A stretch of 64,000 bases of DNA from Takifugu bimaculatus (lineage: Eukaryota; Chordata; Actinopteri; Tetraodontiformes; Tetraodontidae), in NCBI GenBank assembly GCA_004026145.2, contig CP034995.1, forward strand, positions 10,064,887 to 10,128,886, written 5' to 3'. Positions within the stretch are counted from its first letter, which is position 1, and every line of letters begins with the position of its first letter. This document shows, in pieces, positions 36,370 to 48,480 of the stretch. The notes under the pieces were generated by a model. That model did no database searches. It was not told the origin of the DNA and saw nothing but the letters and a program-made list of their open reading frames with translations. Made by a program: the position numbers and the translations under genes.

Positions 36370-37144
36370 TGCTGCCAAGGCGACCAGTATTTCATAACTA
36401 CTTTTTACCCCTGGTAATCTTATTTACTTTTGAAAGCATATAAAGTAAAAACATTTTACCTCCAAACTACTGATGCCATCTGAGCAGGCCAGGAAAAATA
36501 ACATCACTGGTTTGAACCAACACTCGTAAAGGTTTTATGCTACCTCCTTGGATAAATGGAAACCTTGCTAGACAGGCTCTCCCAAACATTTATTGCCCCT
36601 CACCTTGTCAGGGAGTTAACTGTATTATTATTAAGGAGATACGTCCACAGCCACAGAGGTCAATGAACAACATCTCAATTATCTGAGACTAATAAAAGAA
36701 ATGGAGCAGCTTTTGTAGTATTTCTATGTGTGAATGCCAAACAAACAGGCAAAATGAGCTAATGGAGGGAGAGAAGAATAGACGGAAGTGTGCGGAGCGA
36801 GGAGGTGAGGAGGTGCCCAGCTTCTTTCACCTAATGTGGAAATTCCTCAGTTATCAGAGGGAAAGCAGCGGTGCACATTTTGACTGGCCGAGTCCACAAA
36901 AGACTCCTCTGATTTATGGAAACCACGATGTCGGCTATGAAAACTGGAGCTGTGAGTTGATGAAAAGTTGGGTAACGATGTGTTTGATTGGCAACCGTGC
37001 ATGTGTGTGTTGCAACCATGCCTACACAGGGGTGTGTCAGGTGTTAACAGATGCACTCACATCTGCTCTACTGGTTTCCAAACTACCGTTTAGCCTTGCG
37101 CAGCCTGTCCATACATACATGTTGTGCCCCAGATTGACTCTCAC

Positions 37145-37726
37145 CTCTTCAAGCCTCCTCTTGAGCTTGATGATCTTTAACCCCTCAATGCTCGTTCTCA
37201 TTCCTGATGGGATGGAAAGCAATGAAAGGTCAGCCGGACATGAGGCATGTCTCACCTGCGTGGCAGCCCAGGAAAGACGGAGATGGAGTAAATGGACTCG
37301 ATTCACCGTCAGCAGCCGGTTTTGCAGCGTCAGTGTTGATGATTGTTTTGGCCTCGAGCTTGGAGGCAACACAACGCTGCTGCTGGTCATCTTCAAAGGT
37401 TCTTCCTTTGTGCCTCTGATGTAGGTGTGCATGGCGGTAATAGATGTTGGGATTCTGACTCGCGCACTGTTTGCAGTCGTATAGCAAATGGGACATCTAC
37501 AAGCAAGTCTGTCTTTGAGGAGGGGGCTCTTGTGTGGCGCAGGAAACCCGTCTCTTACCTCCTGAGGGGATGCTACGGTACCGCTCCCATTTAGCCAGCT
37601 TGGGCCGTTGTTCTCCTTCGCCCTCTCGGGGCACGTTGGCCTCCTGGTTGGTGCCAACATGGTGGCCAAGGTCATCAGGTGGCTCTGGAACTGTTGCTTT
37701 GAAATGGCAGCAACAAGTAGTGAAAC
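37145..37726 (-). CDS. unrecognised candidate spliced gene
   Basis: I do not recognise this product. On the minus strand three consecutive exon-like segments have good splice sites: 37726-37559 (after CCTCAG, before GTAAGA), 37496-37256 (after TTGTAG, before GTGAGA) and 37203-37145 (after CATCAG, before GTGAGA). Exon 2 (HLLYDCKQCASQNPNIYYRH, Gln/Lys-rich middle, then SPSFLGCHAG) joins exon 3 (MRTSIEGLKIIKLKRRLEE) in phase. The most protein-like frame of exon 1 (KATVPEPPDDLGHHVG; RPKLAKWERYRSIP) misses exon 2's phase by one base. A different frame of the same exon joins without a break. The charged end of exon 3 could start a coiled coil. Beyond exon 3 an acceptor at about 36961 would give a quick stop. 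A proline-rich minus-strand frame at 38237-38509 might be a further upstream exon, but its splice sites are poor. Confidence 0.4.
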
Positions 37727-40700
37727 CTGAGGATGTTTTTAGGATGTTTGGGGAGTTTCATTCACGAAAAAGGCCTTAAAAACAAACCTAATTTAAACCA
37801 CATAGTCACTGATCTGGATTGTCACGTGGCTTTATGCACATGCACAATAAAGCATGACCATGATTTGTCTATGTTTTAAATTCTGTACCATCAGAAACAA
37901 TCTTTTTTTCACGCGTTCATTAGCAACCACTTCTGAACATCAATGTTGACCTTGAAAAAAGGTGTTTTCCATCCAAACAATGAACTCAGGATCCAAATGA
38001 AATCTAAGCTTATCAGGATCGTTATTTGCCCCAAATTACAATTAAATCGTCCATCATTTGTGATTTTCATCCTTTACATGATTACACCTGCACAGTAAAA
38101 GTATTTGAATTGTAACTTTACACCACTGCAACTGGTCCAAGTCACACATCTTTAAACTGCAGTGCAAAGCAAATAGGGCCAGTAATAAAGGGATCCATTT
38201 CCCCATCCTGCATCCTACAGAACCCACTCAGAACATTTATCTCCATTTGCAGTCAGGGCTTTGCTTGTGTGTGAAACATGCCATCTGAGTCTCTTTTTTT
38301 TGGCGGTACTGACATTTTCCAGCTTTATTGGCTCCCTGAGGTGGACCCAATGACTCATTTGTGCCTCCTGTACAGAACTCCAGCAGTGGGGGGGGGAGCG
38401 GGTCCGACACTAGAGGGGGCACATCAGCTGAGGGGCACAGGAAGGGTCCGGCTGTCGGATCATACATCTGCTGAATCGAGTCCATCCAGATGCGTTGATG
38501 CAGTATCACATCTTTTTTTTCCCTCTTTTTTCATCTTTCTAAATATATTTTGAGTTTGAGGTTGTGCCGAATGTGTAATGTTCAAAATATTCATCAACAC
38601 AACACTTAACATATTTATGTCGGTATCGGGCTGGTTTAGAGGGAAAGAACACAGTGTCTATTGTTCGAGGGTTTTTTTTTTTTTTTTTTTTTTTTTTCCT
38701 CTTTCAGCTTTGGCAACAGACTTCGGAATTGTGCCAGGGAACACGAAATGGTTTCACTCCAGTTCAGCTTTTGGTGAGGCATAAATATTGATTTTTGTAT
38801 AAAACTCTAAAAAGAACATTTAAAACAGTGGTAGGATCACAAAGCCGCCGATATAATGTGACACTTTAAGGTTCCGAGAATGTAAAGGAAGAAAGCCCTT
38901 TTGAGACACTTGGGAACGTGAGTCATTCCTCTTTCCCGAGGACACAAAGTCGGGCGTGTGCAGCTGCAGAGGTCGTCCAGATGCCACCATCACGTATACT
39001 GACTCTTGCAGGTTCTGCCAGTCTGCAGCAAACAAACAAGCGGAACATCTGACGCTGCCTTAAGGCCGCGTGAACCTCGGGGTTGCAATCTATAGGAGAG
39101 AACGGTGGATATCCTTTCATTGTTTTCACATTAAATACAAACGGTTCTTTGTTCCTTTACAGGTCAAAGATGAAACTCCCAAAAGGATGGATTATTACTG
39201 CCGCCTTTAACTGGCATTGTCTTCCTTTTCGGTGCCACGGTGCCATAATCTGACGCCGTGTATTTGCTGGCGGCTCGGGGCAGATTTATGAGCTCCAGCT
39301 ATTTTATCAGCACTGTTAAATGAGATCCCTTGAATGGAAATGTTTACTTGAACGGGTTTCACAGGGGCGTTGGGAAAATCTTGTTGTCAAAAGGGTCAAA
39401 TTGATTCATTAAAGGGCCTTGTCTTCTTTCTAATTTCACATCTTTCGCTCTGACGTGGACCACTCAGGTGCTGGATGGAGTTGTGTTACCCAGGCTGTAA
39501 ACGCTATAGAAGTTATAAATAAAGCATTGTGTGATAAAATGAATAAATATGTTCATGGTGTGTTTGCTCTGCAACTCTCCCTGGTTAAGTAAATATTTGT
39601 TTAATGCGCTGGTCCTGTTGAGCTGGTATAGGAAGCCCTCAGGGCAACGTTTGAATATATTCAACCTTTAAAATCTAGAACCCTTCTGGGAGTTTAGTGT
39701 TCTATTCCGAGCTAGTTTTAGTGGGAGTGGTTCCTTGTTCTCTGTCTTTGGAGGAGTCAGTTTTCAATCACTGTTTTTTTGAAGGTGGATTCCAGCAGAT
39801 GAGTCTCAGTCTACGCTGAACACCACTTAAAAGCTTCCCAAACTTGAACGGACTTGTCTAAGTCCAGACTGAGAGTGGAATTCTGCAACTGTAGCGATGC
39901 TTTATAAAGCTGCTCACACTGAGAAAAGCATGGAAGGAGATCAACAGGAGATCTTCCCAAAGTTGACGCAGTTAAAAGCAGGGAAAACCTATTAAAAAGG
40001 GTCGTGGCGACGGGCTGACTGACGCAGGTGGAGAGCAAAGGCTGGAGCCGCAGCTCAAAGTCCAAATGAAGTCGCCGCCGTGGAGCCAGTGCGATGCAGT
40101 GTGAGGAAACATCCCTGTTGATGCTACTTTTAGACACACAACCTACTTTAGCATTGTTGCACAATGATCACCGTTTCATTGAAATGATTTCCCCCGATGG
40201 CCCCTTTCAGCAGCATAAGAGAAGAATAGAAGGAACTTTAAGACTCCAAAGGGGATTATTGTACCTGGAAATGTCAAAATGTGCTGCAATGACAAAATAG
40301 GTCTTGTGCATCCTGTCAGAAACATGTTTCAGGTGCAAATTCCCCAGAGCCTTATCTAAGCGAGCATTTTTAGGGTGTGTCGAACAGACAAGTCCGAGCC
40401 ACAAGGGCCCCACCACTGCAGCTTAGAGGACTTTAAGGCTTTGCTGCAAACACCGTGGTGTCAGATACAACAGCACACCTTCAGTACATCTTAGATCCAC
40501 GATGGTACTCATTGCCATCAGTAGAATTCAGTGATTTCTTTTAGAAGTTGGTTTAAATGAAGGAGCTCTTTGTGATCATACACACAGCTAAGTTGCCGGG
40601 ACTCAAGGAACTAAGGAAGAAGTGTAATTAATGACTCAGAGATACGTAACCAATGTTCATACCATAAAACTGGATTCCAGACATCAGGCTTCATTATCCA

Positions 40701-42680
40701 AATGCATCATCTGGGTAAAATACACACTATAGCTAGTTTACCAGGCCTGGCATCACTCCTATCACTAGTTACCCTGCTTCCTTCTCTGGTTGTGTTTTGG
40801 TGGCTGCACAACACTGTTTTACATTAGGTTTAAATTCGTTAATATACTTAATATAACCACTATTGTGATGGAGGCTTGTCATTAGAAAATGGGAACGATT
40901 AACCCGTCAGACCTGTTTTATACAGCTAACAAGGACATTTGGTAGCTTTAGAGAGGACAGGAACATAACCCAGGCCTTTGTGGCAGGAACACAAAGCAGC
41001 CTGAAAAGCATGATCACAAAAGACAGGAAATAACAAATGCTAAAGACAAATTAGTGGAATCATCACAGCATTCATAATCAGAGATTTTATAGATTCATAA
41101 TGGAAAAAAATGGCCAAAACGGCAAAAATGAACGGAGGTTTGAAATGGACTCATCGCTCAAGTCAACACGCGTCATTGTTTGGTAAATAAGGCGGCAGAA
41201 TGCAGGATGTTTAACAGGAGCTTAAGGAAGAACCATCAAAGCAACCAGGCGTGTAAATGCACAGCACATATCTCCGCTGCCACCACCTTCCTCCTGCTCG
41301 ATGGATTGTCAATTTTTAACTCTAAGCTGCATCATGGGTTACTAATTATGACTGCTGCCCTGGTTTTGCTCGTCAAAGGACAGGACATGCACCCATCTGT
41401 TAATCCTTTTAATAGGCTTGTGTGTCAGTTCCAGCCTGGACAAGGATCATCAGCCTCTGGTTCACCAGACTATTTCCGTTTGGCGGCTCCACTTGGTTGG
41501 TTAACCTCATGTCAACTCCAACCTCCACACTGGCGTCTTTCCTTTGGGCTCCTAAGTAGTCCAACAGTGATGTAACTGCTTTTGTTTTATTATTTCGACA
41601 GCTGTTTGACCACCTGAGAGAGAACGAGTACTTTTTATAAGGGTTAGGATGGGGGATTGGGAGAGGGCTAACCCGCCCTAGCCGTCATGATTTAGCAAGA
41701 CATCGTAAAGCCATTTCAAATGTGTGCTTTTATGATGTGATATCTGATCAATGCGTCATTATTTGAATAGTTGGTTTCATGTTAGAAAATGAGACCGTGG
41801 GCTGATTCTGAACATGCGCTCCACAATGATTTCGGGGGAAATTTGAGCTTGTTTAATTGAATCAAGGCTTCTTGTGCTGACTGGAAAATGTCCAAACATG
41901 GCTTTCATTCATTATTGTATGTTTTAATAGTTAATAATATAGTCAAAATTCAAAATAACCCTTCATTTTCCATCCCACTACCTTTCTTCAGGCAACAGTC
42001 TGTTTAATTATATGTTGAAAGACAACATATAATTGCCTGTTGATACAGCAGCTCCGTATCAGACAAGCCAGTACAAGACGCCGCACGCACGTCTGTTTGC
42101 CTTCTTGGCTCAGATGTGCATTTCTGCATTTATACACACTGGCAAACTACACTATCTATGAGTTTAACTTATGAGGATACTGCACAACAATCACGTCTGG
42201 ATTTTATTGTTTTATGGCACCATCGTATGAAACGGCCCCGAGTTGAGCAAATGCATCATGGATTTTCGGACTGCAACTAATGTTCCACATATGCTGTCAT
42301 CAATCAACACTTTGTTGTTTGGCATTATGTAATCCTTGTACATAGTCAGCTCAGAGACGTACTGCATGATTCACTTCTGCCGAGGGCCTCGCCCTCCTCC
42401 CCCCTGCTGGCACCAGATATCAGCGTGGGAGAGCAGATGCACATTTACACAGTTGAAACAAGTTAATAATGATACGCTTATTTCACCTTTTAGGAGCAGC
42501 CCCTGCGCTAATCAATCATATACAGACGCGTGTACAGATGCAAAGCGACGCCGCGATACGTGTTCAGTTAAACAAAGCAGCAAACAAGTTACAGCTGATT
42601 CCACAAACAGCAGAAAGAACTAAGATCTGGGTATTAAACATAATTAAGCCTGGGTGCTTCCAAACCAGCGGCTGCTCTGC
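37727..42680. other. intergenic region, TAAR/candidate gene to first keratin
   Basis: About 5 kb with no exon I can support. It holds a 27-nt poly-T run (38671-38697). Open frames at 38237-38509, 39811-40164 and 41180-41575 lack known motifs. Confidence 0.55.
38671..38697. repeat. poly-T tract
   Basis: An uninterrupted T run of about 27 bases. Confidence 0.9.
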
Positions 42681-42689
42681 AGAAGAAAC

Positions 42690-42800
42690 CTCCCTCCTCT
42701 TCTCCCCACCTCTCTACTGCACACCAGACCCGCCCCAGGTCCAGGACTATAACAAGAGCTCGCCTCCCTCGATCCACCTCTGCAGTCCTGCTCCAGTCCA
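42690..42800 (+). promoter_or_regulatory. proximal promoter of the first keratin, duplicated at the second
   Basis: The block CCTCCCTCCTCTTCTCCCC, then CAGACCCGCCCCAGGTCCAG, then GACTATAACA and CTCGCCTCCCTC recurs almost unchanged before the second keratin at 50115-50200. CTATAA at 42747-42752 is the likely TATA box, about 105 bp before the ATG. CCGCCCC is a GC box of the Sp1/KLF type. Confidence 0.65.
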
Positions 42801-42856
42801 CAGCTGCACACTAGTACCTTCTACCTGACTCATCCTCTATAAGCTGAAGATTCACC

Positions 42857-45136
42857 ATGATCAAAAGAAACTACGGCTTTAGCTACAGGAGCAGTCCTTC
42901 TGCCCCGAAGGCGTACAGTGTGTCAGAATTTGGCTTCAGACAGCCCTCCCGCATCTCCTCTGCCAACGTTCGCACCGTGTCCTCTGGGTATGGAGGTGGT
43001 GCTGGGGCTGGTGGTGGTTGCTTTGACTTGTCCAGCGCCCTGGACCTTGGCCAGCGCTCTGGTGGCGTGCAGGCGAACGAGAAGGCCACCATGCAGAACC
43101 TGAATGACCGACTGTCCAACTACCTGGACAAGGTTCGCTCTCTGGAGGCGGCCAACGCCAAGCTGGAGATCCAGATCAGGGAGTACTACGAGAATAAGGG
43201 TCCCGCTGCGGAGAAGGACTACAGCAACTACTGGGCCATCATCAATGACCTGAAGGACAAGGTAGAGCGTGCAAGCACGAGACAAGTTTGGGCATCTAGT
43301 CTGAATGAGTGGTGTTTACCAAGTGTATTCAGCTTCTTTTCTTCTAAACTATTTTGTCAGTGACTCAAAGTTTGCTAGACATTGTTTTCATTTTCATATC
43401 TTTGCAGTTTAATCTCATATCTTCTTCCTCTGACATGTCTGCTCTTTAAAGATCGGCGCTGCCACCTGTGAAAATGCAAACATCCTGCTCCAGATTGACA
43501 ACTCCAAACTGGCCGCGGACGACTTCAAGACCAAGTAAGTCGGAGTCTTCGGGTCCCACCCTTCTGTTTTCCCTGAAACAACCCTGACAGTCCAAAGATG
43601 AGGGATGTCTCATGTGAGCTTTTTCTGATCTCTAACCAGGTTTGACCATGAGCTGATGATGCGCCAGTCGGTGGAGGCGGACATCGCCAACCTGCGCCGC
43701 CTGTTGGACCAGACCACCCTCTCAAAGAGTGACTTGGAGATGCAGATCGAAGGGCTGCAGGATGAGCTGGCCTACCTCAAGAAGAACCATGCAGAGGTGA
43801 TTTAATCAGTGTTTGTTGTGGCAAGAAAAGCTTGTCTTTACATAAATTTGACTCCTCGCGCGCTCACTGTGGTCGTTTAGGAGCTGGCAGCGCTGCGCTC
43901 TCAGCTTACTGGCACCATCAACGTGGAGGTGGACGCCAAACCCCAGCAAGACCTCAACAGAGTCCTGGACGAGATCCGCCTGCAATACGAAACAATCTGC
44001 GACAAACACCGCCGTGAGCAGGAGGCCTGGTTTACTGAGAAGGTAGAAGAATTTCCCATAGCTAAAACCATCACTCTCCACACTTCGATGGCTCAAATTA
44101 CTGAGAAACTATGACAATCAAGGTGGACACCTTCACACCTGCGATCTTTGCATTTCTTCTCAGTCGGCAAACCTGAACAAAGAGGTGGTCGAAAGCACAG
44201 AAATCATCCAGACGACCAAGACAGAGATCTCGGACCTGCGGCGCACACTCCAGGGCCTGGAGATCGAACTGCAGTCTCAGCTCAGCATGGTGAGAAACAG
44301 AAATCCTCAACAAACCTAAAAGAAAACACGAGAGAACCTAAACAAAGGTGGTCCAAATGTTGCGCCGGGTGACCTGAGAGGGAGGCTCTTTTTTCGTTCA
44401 TGCTTGTGCATCTGTTAGTTCCACAAACTGCATTTTTTTTTGTCCCTCCCATTCCATCTCTCACAGAAAGGGGCGCTGGAGAACACGCTAGGTGAAACGG
44501 AGGCACGCTACAGCGCCATGCTCTCCGGCTACCAGAACACCATCAACATGCTGGAGGGAGAACTGGCCAACGTGCGCGCCAGCATCGAGCAGCAGGGTCA
44601 GGACTACAAGATGCTGCTGGACATCAAGAGCAGGCTGGAGCAGGAGATCGCCATCTACAGGGGCCTTTTGGAGACAGAGGAGTCCAGGTACCTGATACCT
44701 GTATTTGACATAAAATCCTCCTAACAGATAAAAGGATGCAGATGTTCACATCCTTTCTTTCTCCTCCCTTGTTTTAGGACCATCAACACAGGTAGGAACC
44801 TTAATCAGCTGTGATACAGCAGTTAAGAATCAAGAATAAATGCTAATGTCGGAATTTCTGCCCTCTCTTAAAAGGTGGTTCTCTGTAATTAAGCAGAAAC
44901 CTGGCAGGACAAGCACACACGTGCAAGCCCACGTACGTGCATGCAGAGTTCAATAAAAATCTTCAAAATAAAAACGTCTACAGCATCCCTGTTTCATTAC
45001 ATCATACATTATTTTATGCCTTCTTGAGTTCAAGGAAAGTATTTAAACGAAGTTGTGTGATGTTCACTGACTGGTGTGTGTCACAGGCCAAACATCTGGC
45101 TTCCAAACCAGCTTCAAATTGAATTCTTCTCAATGA
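42857..45136 (+). CDS. type I keratin, first tandem copy, eight exons
   Basis: Intermediate-filament protein that pairs with a type II keratin in epithelial cells. Exons: 42857-43261, 43452-43534, 43640-43796, 43881-44042, 44164-44289, 44467-44687, 44778-44791 and 45087-45136. Phases agree and give 405 residues. The head is Ser/Gly-rich ([15 protein letters not shown]). The helix-initiation motif [20 protein letters not shown] is present; coil 2 ends in the helix-termination motif ([20 protein letters not shown]). Exon sizes match type I keratin architecture. The last exon is inferred: it has an acceptor (TGTGTCACAG), fits the phase and is 50 nt, exactly as in the second copy, but its tail ([11 protein letters not shown]) is unlike that copy's. 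The helical region is closer to K13/K17-type than K18-type keratins; I give no symbol. AATAAA lies near 45635. Confidence 0.92.
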
Positions 45137-45699
45137 AGAAAGGCTCTTTTGTTCTCATAAGGACAGACAAAAATGCTGCTCTGCCCGTGGGTTCTCTGCC
45201 ACGATGCCACACGTCATCATTGAAACATTTTCAACTGGCTCTTTGTTGTTTGTTTAGCTGCTGCATCTACAAGGTGCAACTGAACCCAGAGCACCTTGGC
45301 TGTTTATTCCTGTTAAAACGGAAAGGCGGCTAGACAACAACTGGATTAATGCACAAGAGCTCTTTGGATATTAAATATGCATCTATTTACAATGTCTCTG
45401 GTGAAAATAACCATTAAAGAGCCACATATCAGTTACAGATATTAACATTTAAAGTTTATAAAAACATGGATCATGAAGACATTTGCATCATTTTCATTAG
45501 TGAATACATTGAAACTATTTGCGTATTATTCAAAGTGTTTCAGATCCCGGGACACGCACGCTCCTGCGGTTCACAGGAAACACAGATGTCGACTCAACCC
45601 ATCGGCACAGTTGCTTCGTGATAAATGATTGTGCTCAATAAATAAAGCCGATGCAATGACACGCCAATATTTTTAGAGTATAGTGCAAAAAATGCGGGT

Positions 45700-45795
45700 G
45701 GACCAATCAAAAGCAGGATCTCACAGCCACCCATCGGCTCTCCGCCCCTCCCTCAGCTTCGGACGACAAGGGGAAGCAGAGGGATTTAAGGGGAT
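45700..45795 (+). promoter_or_regulatory. orphan promoter-like cluster (CCAAT, GC box, TATA-like)
   Basis: GACCAATCAAAAG (about 45700), CTCCGCCCCTCCC (about 45740) and GGATTTAAGGGG (about 45781) lie in promoter order and spacing. No coding exon follows that I can recognise. It could be a relic keratin promoter or a non-coding transcript start. Confidence 0.3.
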
Positions 45796-46522
45796 GGAAA
45801 CATCAAACAAGAACCGGATGGACCGCTTTGGGTAGAAACCCAAACCAGCACGGGTTCTATACATGCCTATATTTACCGGGCTGCCCGTGCAAACATCCGT
45901 TTGTGGGAGGGCTGGCGTGCTTGGACCGTCTCACGAAACGTAAAAACTGGGAGCTCCAAAAAAAAAAAAGAACAAACAAAAAACTGTGTAACGGAATATT
46001 ACCTGATTATTGAGACGGACAGAATCTTTGGCTTTAAAATACTGCAGCACTGACAGTTTGTAGTATCAATAGAGCCGAAGTCTCCGACCCCACCCACGCC
46101 TATTGTGCGTCCTCATGTGCACATAATTCCTCTATTATGTACATCTGAGTCGAAGAATAAATATTTGAACTGCTCTGCTGAGTTCACATATTGGATTTTG
46201 GAAGTCATTTCACACAAAATGTCAATATTATTGGTGATAAATGCAATTTACAGCACTGAGACAACGGAGATGATTCTGGGACAAACTGCAACTATTCAGT
46301 CAGAAGATACCTAGTTACAACACGCACATGCATATGAATCATTGTCTACTAAAGGTCTTACGAAAGCAGAACGTGTCCAATATCTGACCTACTGTGGGGG
46401 TTCAGCTCATCAGAAATGCTGTTACAGGGTTAATAACTCTGGGGTGTGGTTTGATCACTCACTTGTGCTCACCTCAGACTCCGTGCAGGAGCCCCACAGA
46501 GGAAGCTGTTTTGCATGGCCTC

Positions 46523-46536
46523 CCGCTAGATGGCGC
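46523..46536 (+). promoter_or_regulatory. CTCF-type motif, 13/14
   Basis: CCGCTAGATGGCGC differs from the CTCF core only at position 3. It sits between the two keratins. Confidence 0.4.
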
Positions 46537-48389
46537 AGTTGCGCTGTAATTCTCACGCAGCCGCGCCCTTCACGTTGCGTGAGAATCTCCGACATACAGT
46601 ATGTTAGGTCAAATAAAATAGGTTATTATTCACGGAAACGTATCATTTTGAAAACCAACAACCATAAATGCTGAACACTTGTAGCATGATTCGAATATAT
46701 GGAAAGTAGTGTCAGTTAATGTAGTATTATTAGACTACTGTGCATAGTTTTTACCATTTATAGGAGAACCTCTTTGTTGTGCAATCCCGTATGAGATATT
46801 GTATTGTGACAGCTATGACAGCTGTGAACGTCCCCGTTTCATTCATATTTCAGTTTTATGTTATGGTTTGCACATCAAGTAGGCAAATATTTGAATGAAA
46901 CTGTCAAAAGCTACTGCAAGTCTGTTGACACAGCAGACTTTTATATACTCAGTGGCTAGATGGATTTGACATACAGCTTAGACACACTGCTGATATTGTG
47001 TGCAGCTATTACGTGTTTGTCTTTAGGATTTAAACACATGTGCCGCTCCTCGCACAGCACTCTGGACGTTCAGTAAAAGCCCAGGATGATATAACGCCTG
47101 TGGAGAGATGTGGTGGAGCGAGAGGAGCCTCCCAGGCCTCTGCTGTTCCACCAAGGCTCCAATCAGCACTGTACAGTGAGTAGGAAAGACCTGATTACCT
47201 GGGTGGACACCAAATGTAACAATAAGTCATATAATCCAGGGAATTCATTCACAGCATTATCAAACCCTAGAGGGACCAGCCCTGCCATATCATCTCTAGG
47301 ACGGAGGTCAGTCCTGTATAAGTGCTTTGATTTTCCTTTTTTTTTTACCCCAGTGGAACAGGTCTTAGGTCTTAAAAATACCCCATGTGGGAAAAGAGCT
47401 TAATTCATGTTTTTCTCTTCGTACAACAAAATGTAGTATTTGTTGTCAATTTCTTTGATCTCCATGCATTTACATTTCAATGTAAAAACAGAGACATATC
47501 AACACATGCACATAACCTGCTGATGGTGAGGATGGGAAAATCATGAGGTGCAGGAGGTTGCCAACGTCTGATGATTTGAATGTGAGGAGCGACACCTGAA
47601 CACTCGGCCTGTTGCTATGCAGCAGACAAACAGTGGAATATTCAGATGCTATTTTGAGTTTTTGGTCACTTTGCGGCGGTACGCCACAGGAGAGGTGGAA
47701 TACCGTTCCTCACGTAGGCATTTCATTAAAATAGCCGAAAGAAGAACCCCCCCACAGAGGACACACTCATGACTCAAGTGTATTCTGTGGAAGGGATGTT
47801 GTTACACTTCCTATAAAAGCCCCTAAACCTGCACACAAACGGCAAGAGCAAATTATGAATTACAACAATAAGTGAAAGAAATACTGAGATAAGGGGGCTG
47901 TGTTCTACTTTGTGACCTCTTATTTGTCCTCCTGTGGGCTACACAAACCATACTCCAGCTCAGGGGTGTGAGAGAGTGACTGGAAAGTTATGAGGACATA
48001 AACTAGTTGTAGTAAAGTGCATGAAACACCCCTCACAGACTTTATTATACCAGACTCATCAGATAATCAGTGCAGCTCCAGTCATCAAACCACTAATCTT
48101 AACTAATCTGTCACCATGGTAATGGAAATTTGTGTAACTTATATATTTATATTAGATTTGACTGAATGAACACATGAAGAAGGGAGTTTGCATCGACCAT
48201 TAGTCAGAGCACAGTGGCCTCGCCCGGCCTGCACCAAACCGCCCTCAGGGAATGTCGGTGCATCCGTCGGCCTCTGACTTCCACAACTGCCGAGGAGATC
48301 AATGGAAAAACTGCAGACTGGATGATAACATTGAGGATTTGGGGGGGTGGGAGCCGTTTGTAGGGGCCTGGGGTGAGAAGTGGGGGGTT

Positions 48390-48480
48390 CTCGGTTTCAG
48401 CCCTGGTGGTGATAAACGAGGGAGTTCTGACACCTCCCGCTGCTGCCAAGGCACCCTTGAGCAAGGTACTGGACCTCCAA
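48390..48480. repeat. fragment resembling a dispersed fish repeat
   Basis: CTGCTGCCAAGGCACCCTTG then AGCAAGGTACTGGACCTCC resembles, from memory, a sequence recurring in teleost genomes. Boundaries and class are not visible. Confidence 0.35.

Larger units (their letters stand above)
34534..37144. other. intergenic region with telomere-like and ACAG repeats
   Basis: No recognised exon. Contains a degenerate telomere-like tract (36200-36255), an ACAG microsatellite (36286-36327) and a strong CTCF-type motif (36356-36369). The 232-codon plus-strand frame from 36726 runs over the antisense of the candidate gene at 37.1-37.7 kb and looks like a shadow. Confidence 0.6.

Noticed and set aside
36726..37424. 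232-codon plus-strand open frame
   Set aside because: It has no known motif, no protein-like composition and runs over the antisense of better supported minus-strand exon candidates.
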